Below are positions 47,483 through 58,216 of a stretch of 64,000 nt of DNA, piece after piece (position 1 is the first letter of the stretch; each line of letters begins with the position of its first letter). The stretch covers positions 1,675,915-1,739,914 of the forward strand of contig NZ_CAKLDI010000001.1 in NCBI RefSeq assembly GCF_921293875.1. The letters are read 5' to 3'. A model generated the notes under the pieces. It had not been told where the DNA came from. It ran no database searches and was given only the letters and a program-made list of their open reading frames with translations. The position numbers were made by a program, and so were the translations under genes. This DNA comes from Vibrio stylophorae (GTDB lineage: Bacteria; Pseudomonadota; Gammaproteobacteria; Enterobacterales; Vibrionaceae).

Positions 47483-48129
47483 AATCCTTAGTCGATGCAT
47501 TGGCCAACGTTAAAATTATTCCCGTGATCGCCATAGAGCAGGCAAAAGATATTATTCCCATTGGCCGTGCGCTTGCTCACAATGGCCTGCCTGCTGCGGA
47601 AATCACCTTTCGCTCAGCCGCGGCGGCCGAAGCGATCGCCCGCCTTCGCGACGATCAACCCGATATGTTAATTGGCGCTGGCACGGTATTAAATATTGAG
47701 CAAGCCAAACAAGCACAAGCTGCGGGCGCACAATTTGTGGTGGCCCCGGGACTCAATCCCAATACAGTGAAAGCTTGTCAGGATGCACAGATTGCCATGA
47801 TTCCAGGCGTCAATAACCCATCGACCATTGAGCAGGCCCTAGAGCTTGGTTTAACTACCCTCAAATTTTTCCCGGCAGAAGCATCGGGTGGCATTGCGAT
47901 GATCAAAGCGCTACTTGCGCCCTATCAGCAAATTCAACTGATGCCCACGGGCGGTATTAATGCTCAAAACGTGCAAGATTATTTGGCCATTGATCGCATC
48001 TATGCTTGCGGCGGCACGTGGATGGTTACCCCCCAGCTCATTGCGCAAAAACAGTGGCATGAGATGGGACAATTGGCGCGTCAGGCAAGCCAAATCGCAA
48101 ACAACGCATTTAGCCTAAATCTGGTTTAG
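47479..48129 (+). CDS. eda: KDPG / 4-hydroxy-2-oxoglutarate aldolase
   Basis: 216 residues. Class I aldolase: E41 (EITFRS), Schiff-base K129 (TLKFFPAE, four before E. coli K133), and PTGGI phosphate binding. Cleaves KDPG to pyruvate and glyceraldehyde-3-phosphate, the last Entner-Doudoroff step. It is translationally coupled to kefB, not to edd, zwf or kdgK, which is an unusual placement. HexR, whose effector is KDPG, is encoded at 14813. An isofunctional copy may exist elsewhere. Confidence 0.92.
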   Translation: MKSLVDALANVKIIPVIAIEQAKDIIPIGRALAHNGLPAAEITFRSAAAAEAIARLRDDQPDMLIGAGTVLNIEQAKQAQAAGAQFVVAPGLNPNTVKACQDAQIAMIPGVNNPSTIEQALELGLTTLKFFPAEASGGIAMIKALLAPYQQIQLMPTGGINAQNVQDYLAIDRIYACGGTWMVTPQLIAQKQWHEMGQLARQASQIANNAFSLNLV

Positions 48130-48216
48130 TGAAGCTTATTTCAATTCAGCTTTATCTAGCCCAATAAAGCTAAATCAAATCTGCAAACCCACAATTTAGA
48201 GTCGGTGATACCGGCT

Positions 48217-48375
48217 CTAAAATTGCACCTCATAGCCAACCACAATGGCTAAATACAGTAAAAAACTACCACCGAGAATCAACCAGAGCCGGCGACGACC
48301 TCGCTGGCTTTTCACATTTTTCGCCAAGAAAAATGCAATGGTAAATAGAATCAGAATTGCTGCAATTCGCGTCAT
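48217..48375 (-). CDS. 52-residue membrane protein
   Basis: Frame from ATG 48375 with AGGCGG six bases before it. Two hydrophobic helices (AAILILFTIAFFLA and LILGGSFLLYLAIVVGY) flank a basic turn (KSQRGRRRLW), the layout of a helical hairpin whose loop faces the cytoplasm. No family recognised. The stop is followed by a short hairpin (AGAGCCGGT/ACCGACTCT) without a T tract. Confidence 0.6.
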   Translation of the reverse strand: MTRIAAILILFTIAFFLAKNVKSQRGRRRLWLILGGSFLLYLAIVVGYEVQF

Positions 48376-48653
48376 AATCGACCGCCTACGCTGAAATAGA
48401 TGTCATTCCAAACAGTATCACTCATCTAAGCATACCTGCTCTGCGCAACAAGACACAGCGGAAGGCACAAATGAGTCGCCATTCATTTATCCAAACATGT
48501 CATGGCAAAAAATGCACAAAACCCTTTTCTGTTTCCTATACTTTTTCTCACAGTTATATCAACCCATCATCTCTTTGTGATTTGACACAGGACTGACATT
48601 CACCCACCCCAATTGCATATGCTTTAATCAGCTTGCTCAAGGAAAGACGAATT

Positions 48654-49076
48654 ATGCACCCAGTCTTAGACTACAAACCGCAACAATCTAAAGTCCCCGT
48701 ACTCTCCTGCGGTCACTCATCCTTTGCGTGGCGCCCGCTGCTCGACTCACTTGCAGCCTACTATGGCAGCCAGCAAGCCATTACCGTACTTACTGAACAG
48801 CTAGATATCGCAGCGCCCCTTCAGCGATTACTCGCCGAACATGGCTATGATGTGCTGCCTATTCATAAAGCAGCTGATACCAGCATGATGTGCCAGCTGA
48901 TCACCATGGCAGAGTCTCACATTATTATGGTTAGCCGCGCCAGTTATGACCGCCTCAACTTACTGTTGCGTCAATATCATCAACCTCTATGCATTGTGTT
49001 GATGGATGAAAGCTGGACGCCTGATTGGTGCTGGCGCTTTGGCAGTCATCAGTTTTACTGTCTGCAAGATATTTAA
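48654..49076 (+). CDS. uncharacterised 140-residue protein
   Basis: Start ATG 48654 (AAGGAAAG upstream; a TTG seven codons earlier is unlikely). Alternating beta/alpha pattern (VPVLSCGHSSFAWRPLL, AITVLTEQL, HIIMVSRASY, PLCIVLMDE) suggests a small alpha/beta domain, reminiscent of a receiver-like or diguanylate-regulator fold without its key residues. Several Cys and Trp. No family recognised. Confidence 0.7.
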   Translation: MHPVLDYKPQQSKVPVLSCGHSSFAWRPLLDSLAAYYGSQQAITVLTEQLDIAAPLQRLLAEHGYDVLPIHKAADTSMMCQLITMAESHIIMVSRASYDRLNLLLRQYHQPLCIVLMDESWTPDWCWRFGSHQFYCLQDI

Positions 49077-49091
49077 TCCTTTCGAAAACAT

Positions 49092-49118
49092 AAAAGCGCC
49101 GCAATTGCGGCGCTTTTT
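49092..49118. terminator. bidirectional terminator
   Basis: AAAAGCGCCGC-AATT-GCGGCGCTTTTT between convergent genes. Confidence 0.92.
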
Positions 49119-49173
49119 ATTGCTCTTATCCACGATAAGATAACCTGACCGTAATCAGATCACTCGTCGGCAC

Positions 49174-52100
49174 TCAGTCATCCTCCAAGGGTTTAAGCTT
49201 GGTGGAGCCACCATGGAAACGCTCGCGGCGACGCTGAATGACAGCAAAGAAGCCAGGAATCAAGCAGGTACCGGCAATCAATACGCAAAGCAAGCCCCCA
49301 AGTAAGGCGATCCCCAAGGAGTTTTGACTCGCCGCACCTGCGCCGCTAGCCAAAATCAACGGCACCATCCCCAAAATAAAAGACCATGATGTCATGTTCA
49401 CCGCGCGAAAACGCAAGGTTCCCCCCATCACAGCTGATTTATCAATGGGATGCTCTGCTTGCTCGCGCTCATTTTTCGCAAATTCAACGATCAAAATGGC
49501 ATTTTTTGATGCCAGCGCAATCAGCAAGACCAAACCTATTTGACCATATAGGTTGAGTGGCGAGGAAGTGACCCACAGAGCTAAATAAGCCCCCAGCGTT
49601 GCCACTGGCACCACCAAAATAATCGCCAGCGGAATCGACCAGCTTTCATATTGCGCCACCATAAACAGATAAATGAAAATGATCGCCAACATAAAGGCAT
49701 AGATCGCCATGCTACCGGCTTGAATCTCTTGGTAAGCCATCCCTGTCCATTCATATTGGTAACCCTGCGGCATCACCTCTTGCGCCACGCGCTGCATCGC
49801 GGCGATGGCATCACCGCTGGCATAGCCCGGCGCAGCCACCCCTTGAATCACAGCGGCGCGATACATGTTGTAACGCCATGCGACATCAGGTTCAAAGACA
49901 GGTTTCACTTCAATGAGCGTACTTAGTGGTACCATAGCCCCCGTTGATGAGCGGACATAAAATCGACCTAAATCACCCACCTCACCGCGAAATGGCGCAT
50001 CAGCTTGCATGGTCACACGATAGCTTTTGCCATAGAGGCTAAAGTCATTGACATACATGCCCCCCAAATTCGCTTGCAACGTTTGGAATACTTCTGACAG
50101 TGGAATCCCCAGCTGTTTCACTTTTTGCCGATTAATATCGATATAGTAGTGCGGCACATTGGCGCGAAAGGTACTAAAAGCGTAGGCAATTTCAGGCTGG
50201 CGGCTCGCCTCAGCAATCAGGCTATTCATCACCTGCGCAAGCTCAGAGCGAGAGCGCCCCATGGTGTCTTCGAGCACAAATTCAAAACCAGCCGCTGTCC
50301 CCATACCCGGTACCGATGGTGGCCCAAGCGCAAATACACTGGCCTCTGGCAACGCCTGTGCGGCGCGTCCATTAATCCGTGCAATAATCGCATCAGCCGA
50401 TTGGTCGCCATCCATGGCATTGCGCTCTTGCCATGTTTTGAGCTTGATAAATAAAGTCGCACCATTGGCAGCCGCAGAGCCTGAAATCACCGCATAGCCA
50501 TTGGCTAAGGTGATACCTTCAATGGCGGGCTCTTGCTCCACAATGGTCAGTAACTTCTCGGTCACCGCTTCAGTGCGTGACAAGGAAGCCGAATCTGGCA
50601 ACTGGACATTGACCAGTAAGATCCCTTTATCTTCCTGCGGCACAAATTCACTGGGGGTATTTTTTGCAAGCTGACCCAGCGTGGCAATGGCGATGACGAA
50701 AACCAAAGCCAGCACAATGCTTTTACGCACCAAGAAACCCGCAATCTTGCCATAGCGCTCAGTCAAACGATTTAAGCCACGGTTAAAGGCAGCAAACCAA
50801 CCCGATTGGTTATCATCACCTGATTTCAGCACTAAAGAGCACAGCGCTGGAGATAACGTCAGTGCATTGATGGAGGAGAGCACCACAGAGATACAAATCG
50901 TCAGCGCAAACTGCCGATACATGATACCCGTGATCCCCGGCAGTAAGCTCACCGGAATAAATACCGCCAGCAGCACCAAAGTTGAAGTCACGATGGGACC
51001 GGTCACCGCTTCCATCGCCTTGAGCGTAGCTTGCCTTGGCGTTAAGGTGGGATCGTTTTGCAAATTGGTATCGACATTTTCAATCACCAAAATGGCATCA
51101 TCCACCACAATACCAATTGCCAAAATCAAACCAAACAAGGTCACCGTATTAATGGTAAACCCGGTGCTGAGCATAATGGCAAAAGTCCCCACCAAAGACA
51201 CAGGGATAGCAACCACAGGAATAAGCGTTGCGCGCACACTTCCTAAAAAGAGGTAGGTTACGGCGATCACCAACAAAATCGATTGAATCAGCGTAGAGAC
51301 CACGCCTTTAATCGATTCTGAGACAAACAAGGTGGTGTCATAGCTGGTTTCATACAACAGCCCTTCAGGCATATTCGGCTGAAGGCGCTCCAACAGAGCC
51401 ATCACAGCCGCGCCACTTTCCAGTGCATTGGCATCTGATTGCAAGGTGAGCGCCACAATGGCCGCATCTTTTCCACGAAAATAACCGCCGCCATCGTAGG
51501 AGCGCTTGCCAAGCTCAACATTGGCAACATCTTTTAAGTAAACACTGGAGCCATCATCACGCGCGCGTAGCACAATATTTTCAAACTCTTCCGCTGTGCT
51601 TAAACGCCCCTTAGTCACCAAGCTCACTTCCACTTCCGTGGCATCAAAAAAAGGCGCGGCGCCAATTTTACCAGCGGCCACCTGCACGTTTTGCTCGGCC
51701 AGCGCGTTTTTTATATCCCCCGTAGTAACGCCAAGATTGGCCATTTTTTCAGGGTTCATCCAAACCCGCATGGCGTACTCACCGGAGCCAATGACATTGA
51801 CATTGGCGATCCCCTTGGTTCGCGCGAGCTGATCTTTGATGTTGAGATTGAGGTAATTGACGAGAAATTGGTCATCGTAGCGACCATCATCAGAATAGAA
51901 GTTCAGTACCATCAAAATATCAGGTGACTGTTTACTGACGGTGATCCCGGTCTGCCGAACCTCTTGCGGCAATTTGGACTCCACTTGAGACACTCGGTTT
52001 TGCACATTAACCTGCGCCATATCGGCATCAGTACCGATATCAAAGGTCACCGTGAGACTATACATCCCGTTATTGGCACTTTTTGAGGACATGTAAATCA

Positions 52101-52326
52101 TGTTCTCCACGCCATTTACTGACTGCTCAATGGGCTCTGCAACAGCCTCTTCCACCGTTTCAGCACTCGCACCATTGTAATAGGCGGTCACATTCACCGA
52201 TGGCGGGCTAATTTGCGGATATTCGGTGATCGGTAATACAAAGAGAGCGATGGTTCCTGAGAGCAACATAATCAGCGCAATCACCAAGGCAAATTTGGGG
52301 CGCTGAATAAAAAAACGACTCATCAT
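49174..52326 (-). CDS. RND multidrug efflux pump, inner-membrane subunit (HAE1/AcrB type)
   Basis: 1050 residues (AcrB 1049). Twelve membrane helices and two large periplasmic loops; the proton-relay Asp pair is in [14 protein letters not shown], and [17 protein letters not shown] and [18 protein letters not shown] are HAE1 hallmarks. Exports drugs, bile salts or detergents by H+ antiport in a tripartite complex. Its first ATG overlaps the stop of the adaptor gene. No outer-membrane TolC homologue and no TetR regulator are adjacent, so it probably uses a shared TolC. Which Vibrio Vex/Vme system it equals I cannot say. Confidence 0.94.
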   Translation of the reverse strand: MMSRFFIQRPKFALVIALIMLLSGTIALFVLPITEYPQISPPSVNVTAYYNGASAETVEEAVAEPIEQSVNGVENMIYMSSKSANNGMYSLTVTFDIGTDADMAQVNVQNRVSQVESKLPQEVRQTGITVSKQSPDILMVLNFYSDDGRYDDQFLVNYLNLNIKDQLARTKGIANVNVIGSGEYAMRVWMNPEKMANLGVTTGDIKNALAEQNVQVAAGKIGAAPFFDATEVEVSLVTKGRLSTAEEFENIVLRARDDGSSVYLKDVANVELGKRSYDGGGYFRGKDAAIVALTLQSDANALESGAAVMALLERLQPNMPEGLLYETSYDTTLFVSESIKGVVSTLIQSILLVIAVTYLFLGSVRATLIPVVAIPVSLVGTFAIMLSTGFTINTVTLFGLILAIGIVVDDAILVIENVDTNLQNDPTLTPRQATLKAMEAVTGPIVTSTLVLLAVFIPVSLLPGITGIMYRQFALTICISVVLSSINALTLSPALCSLVLKSGDDNQSGWFAAFNRGLNRLTERYGKIAGFLVRKSIVLALVFVIAIATLGQLAKNTPSEFVPQEDKGILLVNVQLPDSASLSRTEAVTEKLLTIVEQEPAIEGITLANGYAVISGSAAANGATLFIKLKTWQERNAMDGDQSADAIIARINGRAAQALPEASVFALGPPSVPGMGTAAGFEFVLEDTMGRSRSELAQVMNSLIAEASRQPEIAYAFSTFRANVPHYYIDINRQKVKQLGIPLSEVFQTLQANLGGMYVNDFSLYGKSYRVTMQADAPFRGEVGDLGRFYVRSSTGAMVPLSTLIEVKPVFEPDVAWRYNMYRAAVIQGVAAPGYASGDAIAAMQRVAQEVMPQGYQYEWTGMAYQEIQAGSMAIYAFMLAIIFIYLFMVAQYESWSIPLAIILVVPVATLGAYLALWVTSSPLNLYGQIGLVLLIALASKNAILIVEFAKNEREQAEHPIDKSAVMGGTLRFRAVNMTSWSFILGMVPLILASGAGAASQNSLGIALLGGLLCVLIAGTCLIPGFFAVIQRRRERFHGGSTKLKPLEDD

Positions 52327-53441
52327 GCGCTTGGCTCCTTATTCGATTCCACACGCACGGGTTTGGCATTGCGCACCTTTTGCAAACCAGTGACAATCAC
52401 CACATCATTGGCTTGAAGGCCATCGGTGATAATCACATCACCACCAACTTGAGCGCCCAAATTCACATTGCGCCGCTCAGCGATATTATTGGCGCCAAGC
52501 ACCATCACAAAATCTGACTCTAAATCGCTTTGTACGGCGCGGCGCGGCACCACTAGCTCTGCTTTTGGCTGCGCCTCTTTAAGCTCAATCTGCACAAATT
52601 GGCCTGGCAACAGTAGCTCTTGAGGATTGGGGAAAGAGGCACGAATCACGATGGTACCGGTTTGCTGATCAATGCGGTTACCCACGTAATCAAGTGCGCC
52701 TGCATGGTCATATTGGCTTTTATTCGACAGCACCAAATGCACTTCCACCTTACCTTGGCTTCCCTGTGCACTGCCATCCAGCTGATCAAGGCCAAGATTT
52801 AAGCGCTCTTTTTCACTGAGGTTAAAACTGGCATACATGGGATCAAGGGCAACCAGCGATGCCAATGCACCACTATTTGGTGAGACAAGATCGCCCAGTG
52901 CAACTTTACTGTCACTAATGCGCCCTGCAAAAGGCGCGCGAATTTCGGTATATCCCAATTCGGCTTCAGCTGCAGAAAGCTGCGCCTGCGCGGCTGAGAG
53001 TTGGGCTTTGGCGGTCAGACGAGCGGCCTTTAAGCCATCGAAAGTATTTTGACTAATGCTGCCTCGAGGCAAGAGTTTTTTACCGCGCTGGTATTCGCGC
53101 TCAGCATTTTCTAGCTGCGCTTTGGCTTTTTCGATATCCGCTTTGGCAGTCGCAACTTTAGCAAGATAGGGAGCGGGGTCGATCTGAAAGAGTAAATCGC
53201 CTGGTGCGACTTTTTCACCTTCAACAAAATCGATTTTCGTAATATAGCCCGATACCAATGCCATCAGCGCAATATCATCCTTGGCTTCCGTACGCCCGAC
53301 ATACACTTTTCGGTGTTGATAATCGATAGTTTTCACGGGGGTGACCGTGACCAAAGGTGCCGGTATTTCCGGCGCCATCTGTGACTCACCGCATCCAGAT
53401 AGTAATAAACCCATCACAAGAATGATTAGTTTGCTTTGCAT
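52323..53441 (-). CDS. RND efflux periplasmic adaptor lipoprotein
   Basis: 372 residues. Lipoprotein signal with lipobox LLSGC (Cys 17). HlyD/AcrA-like order: barrel-sandwich hybrid around a coiled-coil hairpin (about 90-165; [43 protein letters not shown]), then beta-barrel. Bridges the pump to the outer-membrane channel. Overlaps the pump gene by four bases. Confidence 0.93.
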   Translation of the reverse strand: MQSKLIILVMGLLLSGCGESQMAPEIPAPLVTVTPVKTIDYQHRKVYVGRTEAKDDIALMALVSGYITKIDFVEGEKVAPGDLLFQIDPAPYLAKVATAKADIEKAKAQLENAEREYQRGKKLLPRGSISQNTFDGLKAARLTAKAQLSAAQAQLSAAEAELGYTEIRAPFAGRISDSKVALGDLVSPNSGALASLVALDPMYASFNLSEKERLNLGLDQLDGSAQGSQGKVEVHLVLSNKSQYDHAGALDYVGNRIDQQTGTIVIRASFPNPQELLLPGQFVQIELKEAQPKAELVVPRRAVQSDLESDFVMVLGANNIAERRNVNLGAQVGGDVIITDGLQANDVVIVTGLQKVRNAKPVRVESNKEPSA

Positions 53442-53742
53442 TAACCAGTTCCTTCATCTAATACAACACTGGCTTAACAATAGCGTGAAAAATAATCAAT
53501 GACGACCCATCTTGGTGATTTATCGCGCTTTATTTCTAAATGTCAGAAAATGAAACAGCCTTGATGAAAGCCATAGCAAAGCAAAGATAAAGATCAGATT
53601 AAATTTCAAAAAAGCCTTAAAAGTCATAATCCTATTGAAAAAGATGCTGAATGCGTTAGAGTGTTACAAATTCGCACTTGAACTTTTGCTGGGAATCCCC
53701 ATCATAAAGACAGTGACGCAAATCGGCTGAAAGGAGCCCATC
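53442..53742. other. intergenic region between efflux operon and yccA
   Basis: 301 bp AT-rich, holding two divergent promoters. A candidate yccA promoter is listed separately; no operator repeat is evident on the efflux side. Confidence 0.5.
53635..53662 (+). promoter_or_regulatory. possible sigma-70 promoter of yccA
   Basis: TTGAAA, 16 bp, TAGAGT, 80 bp before the ATG. Confidence 0.4.
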
Positions 53743-54408
53743 ATGCAAGATCAAATCGTTTCATCACGTGAGCAGAGTTTGCTGAGCACGCACAAAGTGC
53801 TTCGCAATACCTATTCACTTCTTTCAATGACACTATTTACCAGTGCAATCGCAGCATTTGTTACCATGCAAATGAACATGGCACCGATGATGGGCCTTAT
53901 CATGTCATTGGCAGCACTTGTGATTGTATGGTTTGTGCTACCTCGTACCTATAACAGCCCAAGTGGCATTGTCTGGACCTTCGTATTTACCACCCTACTG
54001 GGTGCATCGGCAGGCCCAACACTCAACTACTATGTTGGCCTATCTGGTACTGGCGCAATTATTTTGCAGGCCTTTGCAATGACAGGTGCTATCTTCCTTG
54101 CGCTATCGGGTTACGTGCTTACCACTAAGAAGAACTTCTCATTTATGGGTGGTTTCTTGTTTGCTGGTTTGATTACCGTACTGCTTGCATCAATCATCGG
54201 CATTTTCTTTGGTGGTCAAACCTTCCAATTGGCTATTAGCTCTGCCATTGTATTGCTATTTTCTGGTTACATCTTGTATGACACCAGCAGCATTATTCAT
54301 GGTGAAGAAACCAACTATGTGCGCGCAACTGTGGGCATGTACCTCAACCTATTCAACATCTTTATGAGCCTAGTTCGTATTCTAGGTATCATGGGTAGCG
54401 ATGATTAA
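53743..54408 (+). CDS. yccA: Bax inhibitor-1 family membrane protein YccA
   Basis: 221 residues (E. coli YccA 219). Seven membrane helices and the BI-1 hallmarks TLLGASAGPTLN and SGYILYDTSSIIHGEETNYV. E. coli YccA is a substrate and inhibitor of the FtsH protease. AAAGGAG precedes the ATG. It sits next to tusE, as in E. coli. Confidence 0.94.
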   Translation: MQDQIVSSREQSLLSTHKVLRNTYSLLSMTLFTSAIAAFVTMQMNMAPMMGLIMSLAALVIVWFVLPRTYNSPSGIVWTFVFTTLLGASAGPTLNYYVGLSGTGAIILQAFAMTGAIFLALSGYVLTTKKNFSFMGGFLFAGLITVLLASIIGIFFGGQTFQLAISSAIVLLFSGYILYDTSSIIHGEETNYVRATVGMYLNLFNIFMSLVRILGIMGSDD

Positions 54409-54421
54409 TCACCAGTCGCTT

Positions 54422-54450
54422 AAAAAAGCCGGCCTTGCGCCGGTTTTTTT
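54422..54450 (+). terminator. terminator of yccA
   Basis: AAAAA(G)CCGGC-CTTGC-GCCGGTTTTTTT with one bulged base. Confidence 0.85.
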
Positions 54451-54581
54451 GTGCCAATTTTTTACGCGTACGCCTCAGCTATGGCCACCGTCCATAGCAA
54501 CAATTGGTAAAAGCGATGGTCGAAAACTTGCAGCCTTTCTCAATTGTCAGTAATCTTGCGCCGCAACTTGATGAGGTTTTT

Positions 54582-54911
54582 ATGATCGATCTACAAGGCA
54601 ATACGATTGCCACAGACCCACAAGGTTATTTGCTCGATAGTCAGCAATGGCATGACGGCCTCGTCGCCGAGCTTGCCGCAGAAGAAGGGATTACCCTCAC
54701 TGACGAACATTGGGAAGTGATTCGTTTTGTTCGACAGTTTTACTTGGAATTTAATACTTCACCCGCCATTCGAATGTTGGTGAAGGCCATGGCCAAAGAG
54801 TATGGTGAAGAAAAAGGCAATAGCCGCTACCTTTACCGCCTATTTCCTCAAGGGCCAGCGAAACAAGCAACGAAATTGGCAGGTTTACCTAAACCTGTGA
54901 AATGTATTTGA
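54582..54911 (+). CDS. tusE: sulfur relay protein TusE
   Basis: 109 residues from ATG 54582, preceded by TGAGG; this gives exactly the E. coli length, whereas the frame from 54504 adds 26 unconserved residues. C-terminal Cys in KPVKC accepts persulfide sulfur from TusBCD and passes it to MnmA for 2-thiouridine in tRNA. Motifs [24 protein letters not shown] and [15 protein letters not shown]. Eight bases separate it from def. Confidence 0.95.
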   Translation: MIDLQGNTIATDPQGYLLDSQQWHDGLVAELAAEEGITLTDEHWEVIRFVRQFYLEFNTSPAIRMLVKAMAKEYGEEKGNSRYLYRLFPQGPAKQATKLAGLPKPVKCI

Positions 54912-54919
54912 GGTCATTC

Positions 54920-55432
54920 ATGGCAGTACGTCCAATTATTACTCCGCCGCACCCAGTGCTCAGCCAACAAGCCGCTGAAGTTACCGACTTTACAGCTGCA
55001 CAAAGCGTGATCGCAGATATGCTTGATACGCTTTATGAAACGGATAATGGCATCGGCCTTGCCGCACCTCAAATTGGTGAAAGCCTTGCCATCGTGGTGA
55101 TTGACCTTTCTGAAGAGCGTAATAACCCACTGGTTTTGGTGAATCCTAAAATTACCCAAGGCGATGGTGAAGTTATCGGCCAAGAAGGCTGCTTGTCTGT
55201 GCCTGAAGTGTATGCCGACGTAACCCGCTATCAAAGCGTGACGGTTGAAGCGCAGGACGCCCAAGGCAATCCAATGACGATTTCTCGCGATGCCAGTGAT
55301 GATTTTCTTGCCATCGTAATGCAGCATGAAATTGATCACCTCAAAGGTACTCTGTTTATCGATTATTTGTCACCGCTGAAAAAAACACGCGCGTTGACCA
55401 AGATGAAAAAAGCGCTCAAACACCGCGATTAA
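54920..55432 (+). CDS. def: peptide deformylase
   Basis: 170 residues from ATG 54920. The three motifs are complete: GIGLAAPQIG (44-53), EGCLSVP with metal-ligand C91, and HEIDH with H136, E137 and H140. Removes formyl from nascent proteins. It is not next to fmt, where the housekeeping def usually lies, so it is probably a second deformylase. Co-transcribed with tusE. Confidence 0.94.
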   Translation: MAVRPIITPPHPVLSQQAAEVTDFTAAQSVIADMLDTLYETDNGIGLAAPQIGESLAIVVIDLSEERNNPLVLVNPKITQGDGEVIGQEGCLSVPEVYADVTRYQSVTVEAQDAQGNPMTISRDASDDFLAIVMQHEIDHLKGTLFIDYLSPLKKTRALTKMKKALKHRD

Positions 55433-55447
55433 TTTTATCGATATCGA

Positions 55448-55583
55448 CCATGGGATAGACTCGAGTAAAACGCTCACTATCCCATGGAAGTCGCGCCACC
55501 CACAAAGAGCCCGCGACCCTACTAGCAAACTCTTTAGCTTATAGAAAACCGGCATCCCATAGAGCCCCCTCTATCCCATAGAG
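55448..55583. repeat. cluster of CTATCCCATRG repeats downstream of def and yccX
   Basis: CCATGGGATAG (55448-55458) and CTATCCCATGG (55477-55487) form an 11-bp perfect inverted repeat. The same word recurs as TCCCATAGAG at 55555-55564 and 55574-55583, the last copy forming the end of yccX. No T tract is present, so simple termination does not explain it. Confidence 0.6.
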
Positions 55584-55843
55584 AATTTGGCAAAATAGCG
55601 TTTCTCTATCTCTTGGCTATCTAGCCCATCGACGCGCGCCGTTTTCGGCCCCTGCTCTAGCCAAGCCAACAGCGCGGCCACTCGACTTGGCTCACCACAG
55701 GCCACCACTTCAACATCACCAAAGGGCAAATTTATCGCATAGCCGGTTAAACCAAGTTTGATCGCTTGATGGGCGGTATGAAAACGAAAACCCACGCCTT
55801 GCACATGCCCAGTTACCAATGTTCGCACACACATTTCTGCCAT
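55571..55843 (-). CDS. yccX: acylphosphatase
   Basis: 90 residues from ATG 55843 (GAGG upstream; E. coli YccX 92). Catalytic Arg in GHVQGVGFRFHT and Asn in GYAINLPFGDVEV. Hydrolyses carboxyl-phosphates. The usual DG after the Asn is FG. Neighbours rlmI as in E. coli. Confidence 0.93.
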   Translation of the reverse strand: MAEMCVRTLVTGHVQGVGFRFHTAHQAIKLGLTGYAINLPFGDVEVVACGEPSRVAALLAWLEQGPKTARVDGLDSQEIEKRYFAKFSMG

Positions 55844-55968
55844 AGTCACCTCTTTACGCTCAATCACCCATCATCCACACCTGAATCCGCCATGCTACAT
55901 GGTAAATTTCGCATTTTCCCCTATAATGCTCGCACTTTGATGCTTACCATCGCTGCAGACGAATTGAT

Positions 55969-57156
55969 ATGACTCCCCAACTATTTTTAGCCAAAGGCCG
56001 CGAAAAATCACTCCTTCGCCGCCATCCTTGGATTTTCTCTCGCGCTATTGCGCGCATCGAGGGCAAACCGCAACTAGGTGATACTGTGGATATTTTGGAC
56101 GCTCAGGGCCAATTTATTGCACGTGGTGCCTACTCGCCTCAGTCTCAAATTCGAGCACGCGTATGGACCTTTGAATCTGATGAGCAAATTGACAGCGCTT
56201 TTTTCATTCGCCGTCTAGAACAAGCACAGCAACTTCGAAGCATGCTCGCCGCGCGTGATAACCTCACAGGTTACCGTCTCATTGCCGCTGAATCCGATGG
56301 CTTGCCCGGGATCACCATCGACCGCTATGACAATGTGTTGGTTTGCCAACTGCTCAGTGCCGGCGCTGATGCGCAGCGCGATAATCTCGTTGCCGCATTG
56401 CGTCACTGCTATCCTGAGTGCGCGATTTATGAGCGTTCTGATGTTGCTGTTCGCAAAAAAGAGGGGCTAAAACTGCGCACTGGCCTGCTCCATGGTGAAC
56501 TACCTGCGGATCTTGAGATCTGTGAACATGGCGTGCGCATTGGTGTTGATGTCGAAAAAGGCCATAAAACAGGTTTTTATCTGGATCAGCGAGATAGCCG
56601 TTTTGCTGCAATGAAATACTTCAAAGATCAAAATGTGCTGAACTGTTTTAGTTACACCGGTGGTTTTGGTCTTTACGCGCTCAAGGCAGGCGCGAAGATG
56701 GTGCGCAACGTGGATGTATCACAACTGGCGCTCGACACAGCCAAAGCGAACTGTCAGCGCAATGCCTTTGATCTCAGCCGCGCAGAATTTCTCAATGCTG
56801 ATGTGTTTGCCCTACTTCGCCAATACCGCGATGAAGGCCAAAAATTTGATGTGGTGGTAATGGATCCACCTAAATTTGCAGAATCAAAGGCGCAGCTCAA
56901 TGGCGCCTGCCGTGGCTACAAAGATATCAATATGCTTGCCATGCAAATTCTCAAACCTGGCGGCGTGTTGCTCAGCTACTCCTGCTCAGGCTTGATGGAG
57001 CAAAATCTATTTCAAAAGATTTTGGCAGATGCGGCCATTGATGCTGGTCGCGATGTGCAATTTATTGAGCGCTTCGGCCAAGCGGCAGATCACCCGATTC
57101 TGAGCACCTATCCTGAAGGTTTTTACCTCAAAGGTTTTGCCTGCTTGGTTCGCTAA
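55969..57156 (+). CDS. rlmI: 23S rRNA m5C1962 methyltransferase RlmI
   Basis: 395 residues (E. coli 396). N-terminal PUA domain (1-75; [14 protein letters not shown]), then Rossmann methyltransferase with SAM loop [20 protein letters not shown] and the catalytic Cys region SYSCSGL. Modifies the large ribosomal subunit. The ribosome site is poor. Confidence 0.95.
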   Translation: MTPQLFLAKGREKSLLRRHPWIFSRAIARIEGKPQLGDTVDILDAQGQFIARGAYSPQSQIRARVWTFESDEQIDSAFFIRRLEQAQQLRSMLAARDNLTGYRLIAAESDGLPGITIDRYDNVLVCQLLSAGADAQRDNLVAALRHCYPECAIYERSDVAVRKKEGLKLRTGLLHGELPADLEICEHGVRIGVDVEKGHKTGFYLDQRDSRFAAMKYFKDQNVLNCFSYTGGFGLYALKAGAKMVRNVDVSQLALDTAKANCQRNAFDLSRAEFLNADVFALLRQYRDEGQKFDVVVMDPPKFAESKAQLNGACRGYKDINMLAMQILKPGGVLLSYSCSGLMEQNLFQKILADAAIDAGRDVQFIERFGQAADHPILSTYPEGFYLKGFACLVR

Positions 57157-57188
57157 TCCAAATTAGCGGATACAACGGCCAAATAAGT

Positions 57189-57219
57189 AAAAAGCCCAAT
57201 GCATGCATTGGGCTTTTTT
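57189..57219. terminator. bidirectional terminator between rlmI and kdsB
   Basis: A 30-bp perfect palindrome centred on GCATGC with A and T tracts, between convergent genes. Confidence 0.92.
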
Positions 57220-57275
57220 GACTGAGCGGCGCAGCGTAATCATTGCGCTACGGCTTTAGCACTATGGCACTACTG

Positions 57276-58040
57276 TCACGCATTGCCATACGACTGCAAA
57301 TAAGCGCGCACACGCTCGAGATCTTCAAGGGTATCCACCCCAGCAGGTGGCGCTTGCTCGACCACATCAACATGGATTTTCTCGCCATACCAAAGCACGC
57401 GAAGCTGCTCTAAGCATTCAAGCTGCTCTAATGGACTGGCTTGCCAGCTGACATAGCGGCTAATAAAACCGGCTCGATAACCATAAATACCAATATGGCG
57501 ATGCAGCGGCGCTGCAAGTTGCGCAGGCGCTTGGTTAAAATGATCTCGCTGCCATGGCACGCTAGCGCGGCTGAAATATAGCGCAAAGCCTTGCTGATCC
57601 ATCACGACTTTGACCGCATTTGGATTAAATACTTCATCGATATCAGTCATTGGCACAGCGAGAGTGGCCATAGGCGCTTCAGAAAAACGCGCAAGATTAG
57701 CGGCCACTTGGTTGATCATCTCAACAGGGATCAAAGGTTCATCCCCCTGTACATTGACCACGATTTCATCATCGGCTAACTGATAATGGGCAACCACTTC
57801 GGCCAAACGTTCAGTGCCCGATTGATGATCAGCAGAGGTGAGACACACCTCAGCACCAAAATCTTTAGCAGCATCAAAAACGCGCTGATCATCTGTGGCG
57901 ATAATCACGCGGTTTGCATTCGACGCAAGCGCACGCTCATAAACCCACTGAATCATCGGCTTACCAGCAATATCTGCTAGCGGTTTAGCAGGTAAACGGC
58001 TCGATGCATATCGCGCCGGAATAATCACAGTAAAACTCAT
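57276..58040 (-). CDS. kdsB: CMP-KDO synthetase (3-deoxy-manno-octulosonate cytidylyltransferase)
   Basis: 254 residues. Nucleotidyltransferase start [31 protein letters not shown] and HIGIYGYRA. Activates KDO for the lipopolysaccharide inner core. Its ATG overlaps the stop of ycaR (ATGA). Last gene of the comEC-msbA-lpxK-ycaR-kdsB operon. Confidence 0.96.
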   Translation of the reverse strand: MSFTVIIPARYASSRLPAKPLADIAGKPMIQWVYERALASNANRVIIATDDQRVFDAAKDFGAEVCLTSADHQSGTERLAEVVAHYQLADDEIVVNVQGDEPLIPVEMINQVAANLARFSEAPMATLAVPMTDIDEVFNPNAVKVVMDQQGFALYFSRASVPWQRDHFNQAPAQLAAPLHRHIGIYGYRAGFISRYVSWQASPLEQLECLEQLRVLWYGEKIHVDVVEQAPPAGVDTLEDLERVRAYLQSYGNA

Positions 58041-58216
58041 GCTTCAGACTCGCTTTTCAATGCCACGGCCTCTGTTTCCAATAACACAGGAATGTCATCC
58101 ACAATGGGATAAGCCAAGCGATCAAATTTACAAATGAGTTGATGATTTTCTTTATCAAAGTGCAACTTGCCTTGGCAAACAGGGCAAGCCACGATTTCAA
58201 ATAGACGATGATCCAT
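58037..58216 (-). CDS. ycaR: Trm112-family small protein YcaR
   Basis: 59 residues, shorter than usual gene-calling limits. N-terminal CPVC knuckle ([13 protein letters not shown]), then [14 protein letters not shown], the Trm112/UPF0434 signature. AAGGAAG precedes the ATG. It overlaps the end of lpxK by 20 bases and kdsB by four, so all three are coupled. Role unknown, always in this operon. Confidence 0.93.
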   Translation of the reverse strand: MDHRLFEIVACPVCQGKLHFDKENHQLICKFDRLAYPIVDDIPVLLETEAVALKSESEA

